64,000 nt of DNA, from positions 56,032,591 through 56,096,590 of the forward strand of contig OZ022258.1 of NCBI GenBank assembly GCA_963978905.1. Direction: 5' to 3'. The notes beneath the pieces were generated by a model. The model was not told the DNA's origin. It made no database searches and saw only the letters and a program-made list of their open reading frames with translations. Each line of letters opens with the position of its first letter. Position 1 is the first letter of the stretch. Below, piece after piece: positions 13,801-23,019 of the stretch. This stretch comes from Trichostrongylus colubriformis. Lineage: Eukaryota > Nematoda > Chromadorea > Rhabditida > Trichostrongylidae. The translations under genes were made by a program, and so were the position numbers.

Positions 13801-15389
13801 CTCTACTGTGATTTTGGTGTTGATTTCATGGATCATATTCCAAAGTTGTTGTCTGTAGTTGTCTCGCAGTAGACTGCCATTATCTCTTGACTCAATCATC
13901 ACCTGAAAATGGAATGATAGGACCGCATTCAAAAATACGAGTCAGGATGCTCAGGCTTAACAGCAGAATTCGCAAAAAAAATTAGATAATTGTATGAGAA
14001 AATCCAAGTTTTGAGAAAAAACAAAGAACACCGCTGGATTTTGCATTGAACAATAAATCTCGAAAAAGAACCATAGTGATCATTTGCAGGTACTAGAAGC
14101 CAAAATTGGTACTACTTAGGTGTGCACAAAATGGTCTCAGTCCCGTCACAACAATTTTTTCCCACCTGATTTTTAATTGTGCCTTTGAAAAGAAAATACA
14201 ATCTGATGTACAAATTACTGTCTGGAACATCATATTGTATTATTAAGCCGCGTTCATACCTGCAATGCCGGCAGTATGGTGTAGCTGCGCGTCTGTAGGT
14301 CTCCGCCTGTGTCGCTCTGTCTCGTTGCCTGCGTCGTCGCCGCATCTCTCGCGTGCCACTCTGCCACACTGCCCCACTGCTTGTGCACACAGCCACGCCC
14401 TGCCTGCGCAAAATATGAACATGGCATAAGTGTCCAGATGTCTGTTAATGTGTGTGCTTGGCCGGATTCACAACTCACGTACCAGCATTCTTAAGTTCCT
14501 AATATCACAAATGTTGTGGGTGTAGTAACGTTCAGTGATCACAACTGATAATTGCTGTCGAAGAGCGAATTATTGCTTAATTTGTTTGTCACAGAAAAAT
14601 GTGTGCCATGGTATTAGGCAGGTTGAGAGCTCTCTTTTCGTAGTTAAAGAATACGGTATTGAGGAAACAATCGCTCTGCAGAAGCTTCCTCGTTTACGCC
14701 GCGTTCAAGGCACGTTTGCGTTCACAAACAACGATAGTGGCACGGTGGAGACGCAGCACGTCCTACTGCTGGCACCGTAACATAAGGCGGCCTCACTTTT
14801 TCAAAATTACGCGGGTTTTATGGTTGCTTACGAAAGGGGGGCTCTATAACCCCGCTATTTCTGGGGCTTCTCTTTCGAGATTTATTAATTGATGCACATT
14901 CAGCGGTTTCATTTGTTTTTCCTTCAACTTCTTCAAATTTGGGGTTTTCCCATTATTTATATCTACAGCGTGGTTAGCTCACCTTTTTTTGCCAATTCTG
15001 CTGTTACTTATACATACGCTGTGCAACATCCCAGCCCATCACCATTTTAGTATATTACTAACATGGCAATACACGCGCATTGCGCGCATTACACGATTAA
15101 TGATGCAATAGCAATAGCGTATGATGATAAGGCCACTCTTATTTTTTGCGAACCGGCGCCGTAGCCGGATGCGCAACGTGTGAACACGGCTTTGACCTTG
15201 CAAATGAGTCCACTTTGTAATCCATTGTGATGCGCGTCATATCGCGCACCAGACAGAAAAACAACCTTTGCTAAAGCTCACCTCAACAATATTTAGAGTT
15301 CCGTTTTGGCGTAAGAAGGAGTGTAAAATTCGAGCTTCTTCACGACTTGGTGATTTTGAATCAGTGTAAATGATTCTCGTATTATTTAT
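1753..15389 (-). CDS. PTR gene A: Patched-related RND/sterol-sensing membrane protein (partial)
   Basis: Nine minus-strand exons, in transcript order: 15389-15282, 13902-13801, 10469-10356, 9267-9097, 7562-7482, (gap), 4791-4640, 2181-2093, 2021-1935 and 1871-1753. They cover the first extracellular domain through the end of the SSD of a nematode PTR protein. Diagnostic blocks are [59 protein letters not shown] and SMTITSLTN. Joined phases agree wherever adjacent exons are known, and no recognised exon has an internal stop. PTR proteins are Patched/NPC1-like 12-TM proteins of the RND superfamily; in C. elegans they act in cuticle formation, moulting and endocytosis-related processes. The N-terminal TM1 exon and one TM2 exon (expected phase 0 in, phase 2 out) were not found. 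The C-terminal half is off the left edge. Introns are packed with transposons. Function is by family only. Confidence 0.85.
1935..2021 (-). CDS. PTR gene A exon: SSD TM5
   Basis: 87 nt, phase 0 to 0, between a TCGTAG acceptor and a GTACAA donor. It encodes [20 protein letters not shown] and then VFSSTLALQ, a signature stretch of Patched/PTR sterol-sensing domains. It aligns residue for residue with gene B exon 62546-62632; the first four residues differ most. Confidence 0.9.
2093..2181 (-). CDS. PTR gene A exon: SSD GIDD motif
   Basis: 89 nt. The split Gly codon is completed from the previous exon and is followed by [14 protein letters not shown], the conserved GxDD motif of RND/Patched proteins, then a basic loop ending KMIQ. 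The acceptor is TTTCAAG rather than TTTTCAG, and the donor is GTGCGT. The gene B counterpart is 62702-62790 with a cleaner TTTTCCAG acceptor. Confidence 0.88.
2540..3910 (-). mobile_element. Penelope-like element copy B (RT plus GIY-YIG)
   Basis: 3886-3335 encodes a Penelope-type reverse transcriptase fragment with MGQRLAPV, CRYIDNCFII, LPYLN and KWYRKASSKNI. 3244-2822 encodes the GIY-YIG endonuclease with GVIYQIECQTCNATYIGETG and HMTEEHG. The order RT then GIY-YIG on one strand is the Penelope arrangement. The RT catalytic pair, normally YxDD, reads YIDN, so the second Asp is lost; a frame break also separates the two parts. It is therefore inactive. It sits in the gene A intron between exons 2181 and 4640. 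Confidence 0.9.
3930..4400 (+). repeat. Dispersed repeat, about 470 bp (copy 1 of 2)
   Basis: This stretch matches 17415-17900 in the same orientation, starting at the GTGGAGAAAAAACGGATGGA block and running past the CACCGGGATTTCGCCACAGA block. Shorter pieces related to its GGTCAAAA-CCGAAAAATA core occur near 25045, 25600, 41215 and 60040. No coding capacity was recognised. It directly abuts Penelope-like copy B. Confidence 0.8.
4640..4791 (-). CDS. PTR gene A exon: SSD TM3-TM4
   Basis: 152 nt between acceptor GTTTAG and donor GTAAGAG; it starts with one codon-completing base and ends in a split Gly codon that the next exon completes. It encodes YKRRESKLLEAMIGGVVPLL, then AEVTTIGLLSANGIAFQSIV and VSTLFMILGI, two SSD helices typical of Patched/PTR proteins. 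The homologous exon of gene B would lie beyond the right window edge. Confidence 0.9.
4792..7481. other. Gene A intron(s); an expected TM2 exon not found
   Basis: Reading phase requires at least one exon here (phase 0 in, phase 2 out, probably encoding TM2). No convincing open hydrophobic frame with splice sites was seen. A frame at 5158-4922 is preceded by a fair acceptor but does not look like PTR. 5830-6020 resembles a dispersed repeat, sharing a CGCGTGAAACTTTGCATG block with the foldbacks at 21 and 51 kb. The rest is unrecognised. Confidence 0.4.
7482..7562 (-). CDS. PTR gene A exon: end of extracellular domain 1
   Basis: 81 nt, phase 0 to 0, with a strong TTGTTTTTCAG acceptor and a GTTCGTGAG donor. 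It encodes VVSLVYDSSKYDRLRSSIGS and then DSLIDAE. Position and pattern fit the segment just before TM2 in PTR proteins. Support is mainly from splice sites, phase and context, because the peptide alone is only weakly diagnostic. Confidence 0.65.
7563..9096. other. Gene A intron with a short direct duplication
   Basis: No gene or element was recognised. Two adjacent copies of a ~32-bp unit built on GAACCATGGAGCAGA and TATGTGGTGTTCTGT lie at about 8072-8134; they differ by an extra A. Confidence 0.5.
9097..9267 (-). CDS. PTR gene A exon: extracellular domain 1
   Basis: 171 nt, phase 0 to 0, acceptor CTTTTCAG, donor GTACGATG. It encodes 57 residues starting ATYPTMDILGKRIFIAENIY, then GVSLDNDTNNIGAFTTVLLQ, YLMVYPETKPLFDWEAK. 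The pattern TYP.MD..G..IF...NIYGV.LD followed by a chain of small hydrophobics is the standard mid-part of the PTR first extracellular domain. Confidence 0.9.
9930..10130 (+). repeat. GC-rich dispersed repeat (CGCTCATACTTTGTGCAGG family)
   Basis: It starts GGCCGCGCTCATACTTTGTG and continues with GCAGGCAGGGCGTGACTG and a run of CAGGCGGACACCAGG-like words. A reverse-oriented relative occupies 14420-14250, and its first words recur at 56820. It is far richer in GC than the surrounding intron. It encodes nothing recognised. Confidence 0.6.
10356..10469 (-). CDS. PTR gene A exon: extracellular domain 1, Cys pair
   Basis: 114 nt, phase 0 to 0, acceptor ATTTTGCAG, donor GTGAGC. It encodes DSSGHQLTYYDMCEPYCQKN and then EPVTAFLDVYNRNFSRVN. 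The YxDMCxxYC pattern is the conserved Cys pair of nematode PTR ectodomains. An N-glycosylation site (NFS) is present. Confidence 0.9.
11053..12585 (-). mobile_element. mariner-like element nested in the piggyBac-like element
   Basis: Terminal inverted repeats AGGTTG(TT)GCAAAATTAATTTCG occur at 11055-11077 and, inverted, up to 12585, with TA on both outer sides. A minus-strand transposase remnant (12490-11906) contains the HTH segment AIMLYKFKLGHSAAEAARNL, a VQLWFKKFASGDFDLEEKSG-type linker in another frame, and PHDLTDEQRLARFDTCSNLL. Several frameshifts disable it. The catalytic part toward 11060 is decayed, and about 300 bp of unrelated sequence seems to sit near 11330-11640. Confidence 0.8.
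12588..12981 (+). pseudogene. piggyBac transposase remnant: N-term acidic piece and Cys-rich C-terminus
   Basis: A frame at 12588-12640 gives DKNIDELLLESDDCGDQLLD, like the acidic start of piggyBac transposases. From 12780 another frame gives NDRRRCVSCHNKMCKIQGR, then ARTRCSRCRHYCCSDCFKI, ending at a stop at 12981. The CxxC…CxxC…CxxC spacing matches the C-terminal Zn-binding domain of piggyBac-type transposases. The DDD catalytic core between them is absent, so it cannot transpose alone. Confidence 0.65.
13180..13795. other. Intronic stretch with an unexplained 144-codon plus-strand frame
   Basis: A plus-strand frame at 13318-13752 stays open for 144 codons with fairly mixed amino acid composition, including the words SILEEVNRLRVSGNFNIFTE. 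There is no recognised domain, no clear splice context and no ATG at its 5' end. It could be chance, a decayed element, or an exon nested in the gene A intron. Confidence 0.3.
13801..13902 (-). CDS. PTR gene A exon: extracellular domain 1
   Basis: 102 nt, phase 0 to 0, acceptor CATTTTCAG, donor GTCTGC. It encodes VMIESRDNGSLLRDNYRQQL and then WNMIHEINTKITVE. The pattern V.IE..D.GSLLR is one of the most conserved PTR ectodomain stretches. It directly continues the exon at 15282-15389. Confidence 0.92.
14250..14430 (-). repeat. GC-rich dispersed repeat, inverted relative of 9930-10130
   Basis: Read on the minus strand it begins CATATTTTGCGCAGGCAGGG and shares ordered words (GCAGGCAGGGCGTG, AACGGGACAGAG-like, CACAGGCGGAGAC) with 9930-10130. 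The rest of 13903-15281 is AT-rich intron without a recognised gene. A related short block lies near 14695-14780. Confidence 0.55.
15282..15389 (-). CDS. PTR gene A exon: start of extracellular domain 1 (first recognised)
   Basis: 108 nt, phase 0 to 0, acceptor GCTATTCAG, donor GTGAGC. It encodes INNTRIIYTDSKSPSREEAR and then ILHSFLRQNGTLNIVE. It fits the post-TM1 YTxxxxPSxxE region of PTR proteins. No exon for TM1 or the start codon was recognised between here and 44.9 kb. Confidence 0.85.
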
Positions 15390-16150
15390 CTGAATAGCTG
15401 TTTTCTTTACATTTCTCATTTATTTTTGAAACTCTGGCCCTACTCTTCAGTATGTGTGTGCTCATTGCTACTACAGATTTTTCTAGAGTGTCATCACTTT
15501 AAAGTCTTCAGATTATGCAAACATTATGTTCATCGTTGGCTTCTATCCTTTGCCCCTAATGACCGAGCAGCCGCATAATGCATTCTGCTCAAAAGTTCAC
15601 ACGTCAGGATTTGTGAAACCCATGAACCCAGAATTCGAGTGCATTTGAGAGTCAAACTTTTGCTTTTTATGTAAGGCAGTCGTTGGAACACGCTAGTTCA
15701 GGGGAATATGTGGGACAAGACGGAGCTTCACTTTTGAGTTATTTGGTACTTTCTTGCATAGAGTTTGCTACATGCTGAAGCACATGACCTGTTCAGATCA
15801 GCTGCTTTCCGGTAAAGGATGAAGTACTTTTTGCCATTTTATGCTGCTCTTGCGCTAGGTGACTAGAGCAGTTGAGTCAACTGTTCGCTCTTTACTGCCT
15901 CGCTCTTTACTTCGATATGGTAAAGGGTTCACCACTCTAGAAAATAAAGAAGACTAATGAAAAGCTTTGATGACAGCTCGTGGATTTTTAACTGCTCCCG
16001 AGGCACTCTCTATCGCATCGAGGGGCGGTGAGAGGTACGTTTGCGGAATGTACTTGATACATGATCTTTAAAGAGCAGCGACTGTAACCTAAGCTAGTAT
16101 TCATAAGTTTTTGCAAGATAATTAAATACAAGAATAATCAGAGAATATAG
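15390..16150. other. AT-rich stretch, no gene recognised
   Basis: Nothing coding was recognised. It is presumably the upstream intron of gene A. Confidence 0.35.
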
Positions 16151-16153
16151 AAA

Positions 16154-16433
16154 CAGGTACAGAACGAACCTGATGAAATCGAAGAAATCCGAGTGAGGAA
16201 AAAGCAGAAAACAGTAACAATGAAATAATATAAGTCCATGGATATGATCCAACCGAGAGGCCGAGTTTGTAGAAAGCTCGCTGAAAGATTGAATACATCA
16301 GAAGGCTTGTTAGGAGTAATCAGCAATGAGAAGATACTGATTATACAGGATGCGGCAAAAGTTCTGGCAAATTATTGGCAAAATTTCCACAAAAAAGTGA
16401 GGCCTCCGATTTCATCAGGATCTGTACCACTAT
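16154..16433. repeat. Inverted repeat pair beside a transposase remnant
   Basis: GGTACAGA(ACGA)ACCTGATG with AAATCGAAG at 16155-16187 is matched, inverted, by CATCAGGATCTGTACC around 16411-16432. The arms are about 30 bp with an insertion. This may be the end of the neighbouring Tc1/mariner-type element or a small separate insertion. Confidence 0.55.
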
Positions 16434-16436
16434 TTA

Positions 16437-17375
16437 GTGCAAGTCTTCCTCTATACATTCCATGAATTGGCCGTTCTTAAATATGCCATTTTACAGAATG
16501 GTAACAAGCAAAATCCAACGACCCTCCATTCTGGGCCTCCATCTGGCTGGATGCACTGCAAAGACATCTCCAAGCAGCTCGAGATTCCCTTAAGAACCGT
16601 GTACAGCAAGGTCAACAGGTAGAAGGCGACAGGAATTATGGAGGACAAGCCTAGAAGTTGAAAACCGAAGAGTGCAACGACAAAGGAGATCGTGAAAATT
16701 AATCGGAAGAAAATACGCCGCCACCCTCGTAGGTCTGAGAGAAAAATGGCTGTTGAGGTGGATATTTCTGCTCGATCTATCGGAAGAATTGTCACCAGCC
16801 ACCTTCGACTTCACTTTTATAAGATCAGAAAACCTCACATGCTAACTGAGCGTATGAAGAAACTAGGCCTGAAAGATGTAAGGGGCTTGTGAAGCGATTT
16901 TCGTCGGCACGATACCTCGACATCCTTTTCAGTAAGGAATGTCTGTTTTCAACAGATCAATTCCTGAGCACCCAAAACGACAGGATGATAGCGAGAAGCC
17001 CTGCAGAAGCTAGCCAACATGGAGGGATTGCTCAGCGATCTGGACACCCCAGGTCGTTAATGGTTTTTGTGGCAGTCACATCGGACAGCAAGACGCCCCT
17101 GATTTTCTTGAAAGGGCAGAATGGATCGCAAGACCTACTTAAAAGGCGTGTTGGAGAAGAAGGTACTCCTCTGGGCAAATTCCCATTTCGGCAACTGGAC
17201 ATGGTGTTATCAACAGGACTCAGCTCCAGCAGTACAGGACTGGTGCGCAACGCACTTGCCCGACTTCATCTCGTCGAACGATTGGCCCCCAAACAGTCCA
17301 GACTTAAATCCATTGGACTACTCCGTGTGGTCAGCTCTTAAAGGCAGCATTAGCGGAAGGTCGGACGAAAAGTAA
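16437..17375 (+). pseudogene. Tc1/mariner-superfamily transposase, multiply frameshifted
   Basis: Joined plus-strand frames give an HTH region (DISKQLEIPLRTVYSKVNR; KMAVEVDISARSIGRIV), a linker (KPHMLTERMKKLGL), QNDRMIARS, the HRSGHP-like QRSGHPRSLMVFVAVTSD, KTPLIFLKGQ, and WCYQQDSAPA. It ends PDFISSNDWPPNSPDLNPLD plus YSVW. The second Asp (QQDSAPA) and the last Asp are kept, but the first motif, usually FSDEK, reads FSKEC. At least three frame changes and a stop are present, so it is dead. Confidence 0.88.
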
Positions 17376-17414
17376 AAGAAATAGTGCATATGAAAGTCGG
17401 GATGCCTAGTAACA

Positions 17415-17900
17415 GGATAGTGGAGAAAAAACGGATGGAAATGGCCTAAAACCCGAGAAATAGGACCCCCTTTCCACTGTTGATTCTCGACGCGGACGAC
17501 CTGTCCGTCAAGAGGGGAATAGTCTGATCTAGTTTTCCATTGGCATGTTGCCAAGTATACACAGGGGAATGTTTAGAAATACGACAACATCTATTTTTTT
17601 GAGTGAGTTTCAAGCTAAAACTGCGAAAGCGCGCCGCAAACCTCCGATCTTGCCCCATCTCCTTGGCCTCTCCCACCCCAGTTAATCGGGAATTACGTCA
17701 TCGGGAGGCGGGACCGCTGTGTCCAAGAGGAGGAATCGCTGCATGATTGCGGCGTTTTGCAGGGTTTCTACAGCTTGGAAGGGCGCTTTTTCACCGGGAT
17801 TTCGCCACAGATAGCCTTCTTAGGCCGAGAACTACCATGTAAGTGACTTCTTGTAGGGATTTCTCCATTACCGCATTACCCCTAATGATGTCTTTAAGAG
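17415..17900 (+). repeat. Dispersed repeat, about 480 bp (copy 2 of 2)
   Basis: Same family, orientation and block order as 3930-4400. It begins just after the transposase remnant, as copy 1 begins just after a Penelope-like element. The different neighbours suggest an independent element. Confidence 0.8.
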
Positions 17901-17904
17901 GAAG

Positions 17905-19500
17905 GCCTGCTCTACTCAGCATAGAAATTTGGATGCTCTACGTGCAACCCTCGTTGAATCATGGGAGCATTCGGACGAAGACCACCTCCGTGCCGCCGTC
18001 TACGCGTTTCTTAGGAAACTTTCAGCCTGTATTCGCGCAAAAGGAGGTGATTTCAAGATCTAATTTATTTTTGTGATCTATATAGCTGTTGAGGTTGTGC
18101 CGGGTATCGATCGATTTGACTGTTTTTATGGGCATATTTACAGTTGCCAGAACTTTTGCCGCACCCTGTAATACTGAAGTGTGGCATTGCTTAGTGGAGT
18201 CAGGTATCGAGGGCTCCGTCCTTGCATTGGCGCTTCCTTCAAATGAAAGTTTGCACGATACTGTTATAGTATTGGCGCAATGCGTGCATCATCGCGTGAC
18301 TTCCGACATTTGCAGGCAGATGGCCGGCTCTGCATTTATTTTCACTGACAACCATTCGATACTTAGGATTATCATGGCTGCCTTCAGAAACTATTGGTCG
18401 GTCCATAATTCCGCACCTTGCTTGGCCACTTTTCGTTTGTTGTTATTTCATCGTTATATTCTTTCAGCCTTATTTGCGTCACAACTCACTACTATATATA
18501 ATGGGCTTAGTCTGTCTGTCTTTCTCAAAAATCAGAACTATTTGAAGCGCTACATAAAGGCCGGGTCAATAAGGTGCGCACATAGACAATGCCACGCCCG
18601 CTCATACTGGGCAGAAATTCAGATAATTTCAGCCCACTGCACGCGGTCGGGCGCGGGAAATTTGATAATCAACTGAAAATGATCTAATTTACTTCGGAAA
18701 TGGCCCGGACGCGGGAATTTGGAATGAGGTCAGTAGCACGATTCTGCGAAGCCGAGTGCGGTGGGTAAAGCGTCAGATAAAATAAGTTGGGCACGAAACG
18801 AAAGTTCGTAATTTGGTTTGCGACATTGCATAAAAGCTCCGTTCAAGGCGGGACGGCTGGTATATGAGCCAAAAGGAGGCACATGCCACCCCACAGTGGG
18901 CGGGACATGCGCTGAAGTATGTGGTAGACAGTCGTGACACGGGCAAAAGTTGATCGTCGAAGTTTGGTATGTAATGAAAGCCTAACCGCGGTAAATGGAG
19001 TGTGTTTTGAATCGGGGCTTACTAGGTTCTCATTGCCGACCTACCAGGTATTAACTAGGCTTACCCGCTGTGGGCAAAGGTTGATAGGCGGCGGATTCTC
19101 GAAGTAATGAGAGAGGCCCAGCTGTGGGTGGAGTGCATTTTGAGTGGCGGGACTTATAGGTATTGAGTGCCGAAATCGATCCTTTTTGATTTACTCCTTA
19201 AACGGCTCAAAAATCGGGAAGCAATGGTAGAGGTCAGCGATGAACTTCCGAGAAGAACCAATCCGCGGTGGGCAGAGTGTACTACAAATGGGCGAGAAAT
19301 TTCTTCTCCGGTTTCTCTACAGCCCAGAGACGAGCTAAAATCCGATTCTGAGCATGGCTCAAGAAGTGGAGGAAATACATTAACCCAAAGTGGTGATGAA
19401 GAACAGGTAGGCGACTCGATTCCAAGAAGAGAGAAGGTAGGCGACTCAACTCCAGCAAGAATCCGATTTCAAAGCGAACAGAATGCGTTATGCCCTTGAC
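17905..19500. other. Unrecognised sequence with GC-rich repeat words
   Basis: A 195-codon plus-strand frame (18089-18676) and a 110-codon frame (19167-19496) are open but match nothing recognised and lack splice or start context. From about 18560, words such as CCCACTGT and GTGGGCGGGAC recur, linking this stretch to the array that follows. Confidence 0.35.
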
Positions 19501-20211
19501 TCCTTATGTTCTGAGACTACACAATATATCCACATTCCATTTCGGAGCGCGTGATAGGGCGGGTCTGGGCGGCGGGAATGAGAGTGTGTGGCGAGAGTGA
19601 GAGCGTGTGGAGGGGTGAAAGTGTTTGATACACGCTCACCAAGTCCATAGGTCACGCCCTATCAATGGACTTTCTGCTGTGCGCGAAACACAATGTGCGT
19701 CAGTGGATCAATCGAAATTGCCCTTTCCTTGAGGACTGAGTATTTCAGTGCACGCTCCTCCCATCGTTGGCGGAGCTTAACCTGGTCCATGAGTGGTCTT
19801 CACTTGTTGTTCCATGCCCTACCCATCTGAAATTTGTCCTTATCGCAGGTAGTTTTTCATGTAACGTCTTAGCTAGCCCACCACTTAGAATGCTCCGCCC
19901 ACTGTGTCGAGAATTATTTCTTGACCTTCAGAAACTCATCGCTGACCGAAATCCACCTTTTCCTTACGTCGGAGCACATTCGAACCCAATCAACAGTTTT
20001 GCGGCTGAAAACGGAGCCTTCCAGTGCACGCCCCGCCCACTGAGGGTGGAGCTCAGCTTGATCCGTGTGTGGTCTTTACTTCTTGTCCTATGTCTTACCC
20101 ATATCACACTTGTTCCCATCTCCACGGGTCGTTTTTCAAATAATACCTAATTTCGTGACAAACGGACGGAGGGGCGGACGGAAGGACGTGCAGACAGACG
20201 AAGCGCTTTAC

Positions 20212-20600
20212 GTATAGTAGGGATAACAATATATATCGACAAGTGATATTAGAATTGTACCGGTTTTGCCGAGAGGTTGATAGGCTATGGTAAGCAGGTA
20301 GTTATTGGAGCAGTTGAAGAAGACCAGTCGTCAGGAGGCGGATACTCATTCACAAGCTCGAAAATCGGTCCCTTAAAGTCGGTGCCAGCCGACCATTGCG
20401 ACGGGACCGGGACGGCTTCGCCGGCCCCTAGTGGAAGCGACTCTAGGGGCCGATTTTCGAGCTTGTCGGATGAATACCCGCCTCCTAACGACGGGTCTTC
20501 TTCAGCTGCTCCGAACAACTAGCTGCTTACCATAGCTTATCGGCCCCTCGGAAAAGCCGATACAATTCTACTATCCCTTGTCGATATAAATTGTTATACG
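20212..20600. repeat. Foldback element, about 390 bp
   Basis: The left arm runs from TATAGTAGGGATAACAATAT through TTGATAGGCTATGGTAAGCA, GAAGAAGACC and CAAGCTCGAAAATCGG. The right arm repeats these in inverse order to TTGTTATACGTATACTA. The arms are about 160 bp around a short centre near 20375-20435. It sits exactly where the host unit's AGTAGGGATA end occurs, so it probably inserted there. Confidence 0.75.
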
Positions 20601-21043
20601 TATACTAGTGGCTGGCGCACACTACCGTGCGCGTAACACCATGATGTCGGTGGGTCGATCGCAATTGATTTTTTTCTATGAACTTTACGCACAGATTGCA
20701 ACAATCCTCGCCAATTGTGGGCGGCTCTCCGCTCCCACTCATACAGCGTGCTCAAGATAGCTTGAACATTGGTTATTTTTAACGACTTTTTTCTGGTCTC
20801 AAGGCTGCGTTATCACCGGGCACAAGATAGGGATGCGTTATGACTGAGTTATGAGTTTTCCTTGTAAAGACCGCCCATTTCGGGTTCCGCCCACTGAGCC
20901 CAGACCTCCTTCGTGACTTTCCAAAACTTATCGCTGATTTCGATTTGCCTTTCCCTCACGGTTCATATTAGAACCCAATCAAAAATTTTCGCTCTGAAAC
21001 AGAACACTTCACGGCACGCCCCGCCTATCGTGTGCGGAGCTTA

Positions 21044-21475
21044 AAGGAATCGTCCACGGAAAATGAGTTTTTGTGTTATCCATATGTTTATGTTGTATCT
21101 GCCTAATGTTAGCCTCATGCAAAATTTCACGCGAAAAAATATGAATCTGGCTGAGATACAGCACCACAAAGTGCGGTCCCAGTGGGCGGGGCCTCCGTGT
21201 AAAAGCCTCGTCCCGTCTTCCGCCGCCGTTGGGAACGGAGAGTAGGACTGTTTACGTAACCTTCTGTTCCTACAATGCGTCTCCGACCACGACGGACGCG
21301 GTACGAGGCTTTTACACGGAGGCCCCGCCCACTGGGACCGCACTTTGTGGTGCTGTATCTCAGCCAGATTCACATTTTTTCGAGTGTAATTTTGCATGAG
21401 GCCAACATTAGGCAAATACAACATAAATACATGGGTAACACAAAAACTCATTTTCCGTGGACGATTCCTTTAACT
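21044..21475. repeat. Foldback element, about 430 bp (family member 1)
   Basis: A near-perfect long palindrome. It begins AAAGGAATCGTCCACGGAAA at 21044 and ends with the inverse, TTTCCGTGGACGATTCCTTT. The arms are about 185-200 bp and share words such as CAGCACCACAAAGTGCGGTC and GCGGGGCCTCCGTGTAAAAG. The same element family, interrupted by a mariner, is at 51249-52497. Confidence 0.85.
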
Positions 21476-23019
21476 TGATTTATGTGGGCTCTTTACTTAA
21501 TGTCCCATGCCCTTCCCGTCTCAAACTTATCTTCACAGGCTGTTTCTCATGGAGTGCCCAAGCTCCCACCATTAGAGAAAGTCCGCCCACCGTTGGAATC
21601 TCTTCCCCTTCCATAGCCTGACAACTATCAACCACCTCCGTTTTTCTGCATGTCCCTAAACCACTCTCAAATTTAACAGCGATCTTACGATGTGCCTCAC
21701 ACGATCAATTACATGCTCCGCCCACTGTGGGCGGGCTTCCACTCATTGTGAGAGTGTCCGAGATAGCTTGGACATATGTCATTTCTACTGATTTTTTCCT
21801 AGTCTTTGGGCTGTGTTGGAACCGAGTTATGAATTTTCATTGCACGGACCGCCCATCGGGGTGCGCTCCGCCCACTGTGCCCAGTCTTCTTTGGTAACCT
21901 TCAGAAACTTATAACTGACTTTAATTCACTTTTTCTCCTCATTTGGTTCAAATTAGAACCCAGTTAACAATTTTCGCTCTGAAGCAGAACATTCCCTCGG
22001 CACACCCATAGTGTGCAGAGCATAACTTGGTCCATGTGTGATCTTTATTTCTTTCCCATCTCTTACCCATCCCAAACTTGTACCCATCTCCACGGTCCCT
22101 TTTCATATGATACATAATTTTGTGGCAGATGGACGGGCGGAGGGACGTACAGACAGACGGAGCGTTCGATATAAATATACCAGTTGGCTGGCGCACACTA
22201 CTGTGTGCGAAACGCCATGTACGTCAATAGGTCGACCTGTATTGCTCATTTTCTTGAGGACAGAGTATTTCAGTGCACACCCAGCTCACCGTGGGTGGAG
22301 CCTAAATTGGTTCATGTGTGGTCTTCACTTCTTGTCCCATGCTCTACCCTTCCAAACTTGTCCCCATCTCCACAGGTCGTTTTTCATGAAATGTCCAAGC
22401 TCCGCCTACCACCACAAATGCTCTGTCACTGTGCCCTGGACTCGTTCTTGACCTTCAGAAACTCATCCCTGACTTCGATCCATCTTTTCCCCACGTTTGG
22501 GTCATATTAAAACCCAATTAACAATTTTCGGTCTGAAAATGGAACATTTTACGGACGCCCCACCTCTTTGGGCGAAGCTTAACATGTTCATGCCTGCTCT
22601 ATACTTCTTGTCCCATGCCTTACACATACCACATTTTTTCCCATCTCCACAGGTCGTTTTTCATGGACGTCCAAGCCCCGCCCACAACCACAAATGCTCT
22701 GCCCGCTGTGCCCTGCATTGTTTACTGACCTTCAGAAACTAATCCATTACCTTGCTCCATCTACTCCCTACGTTTGGGGCACATTCGAATCCAATCAACA
22801 ATTTTTGAACATTCCACGGCGCGCCCCGCCCATTGTGGGCGGAGCTGAACTTGGTCCATGTGTGGTCTTTACTTCCTGTCCCATGCCCTACCCATACCAC
22901 ACTTGTCCCCATCTCCACAGGTCGTTTTTCATATAATACCTAATTTCGTGGCAGACGGAGGGACGGACAAAGGGACAGACAGACGAAGCGTTTTATATAT
23001 AGTAGGGATAGTACGGATA

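Larger units (their letters stand above)
19505..23015. repeat. Array of GC-rich dispersed repeats with two foldback insertions
   Basis: Degenerate units share ordered words: TTGGCTGGCGCACACTA…TGTGTGCG at 20608 and 22186; GCCCCGCCCA…GTGGGCGGAGC; TTGGTCCATGTGTGGTCTTT; CTTGTCCCATGCCCTACCCA; CATCTCCACAGGTCGTTTTT. They end in AGACAGACGAAGCG and TATATAGTAGGGATA. Ends occur near 20230 and 23012. A single-copy version at 40262-41070 suggests a mobile unit of about 0.8 kb. Short open frames inside are repeat by-products. Confidence 0.75.

Noticed and set aside
18089..18676. 195-codon plus-strand open frame
   Set aside because: No recognisable domain, start context or splice sites, and it lies in repeat-rich DNA; treated as chance.
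21041..21451. Matching open frames on both strands
   Set aside because: They are mirror images produced by the foldback palindrome, not two genes.
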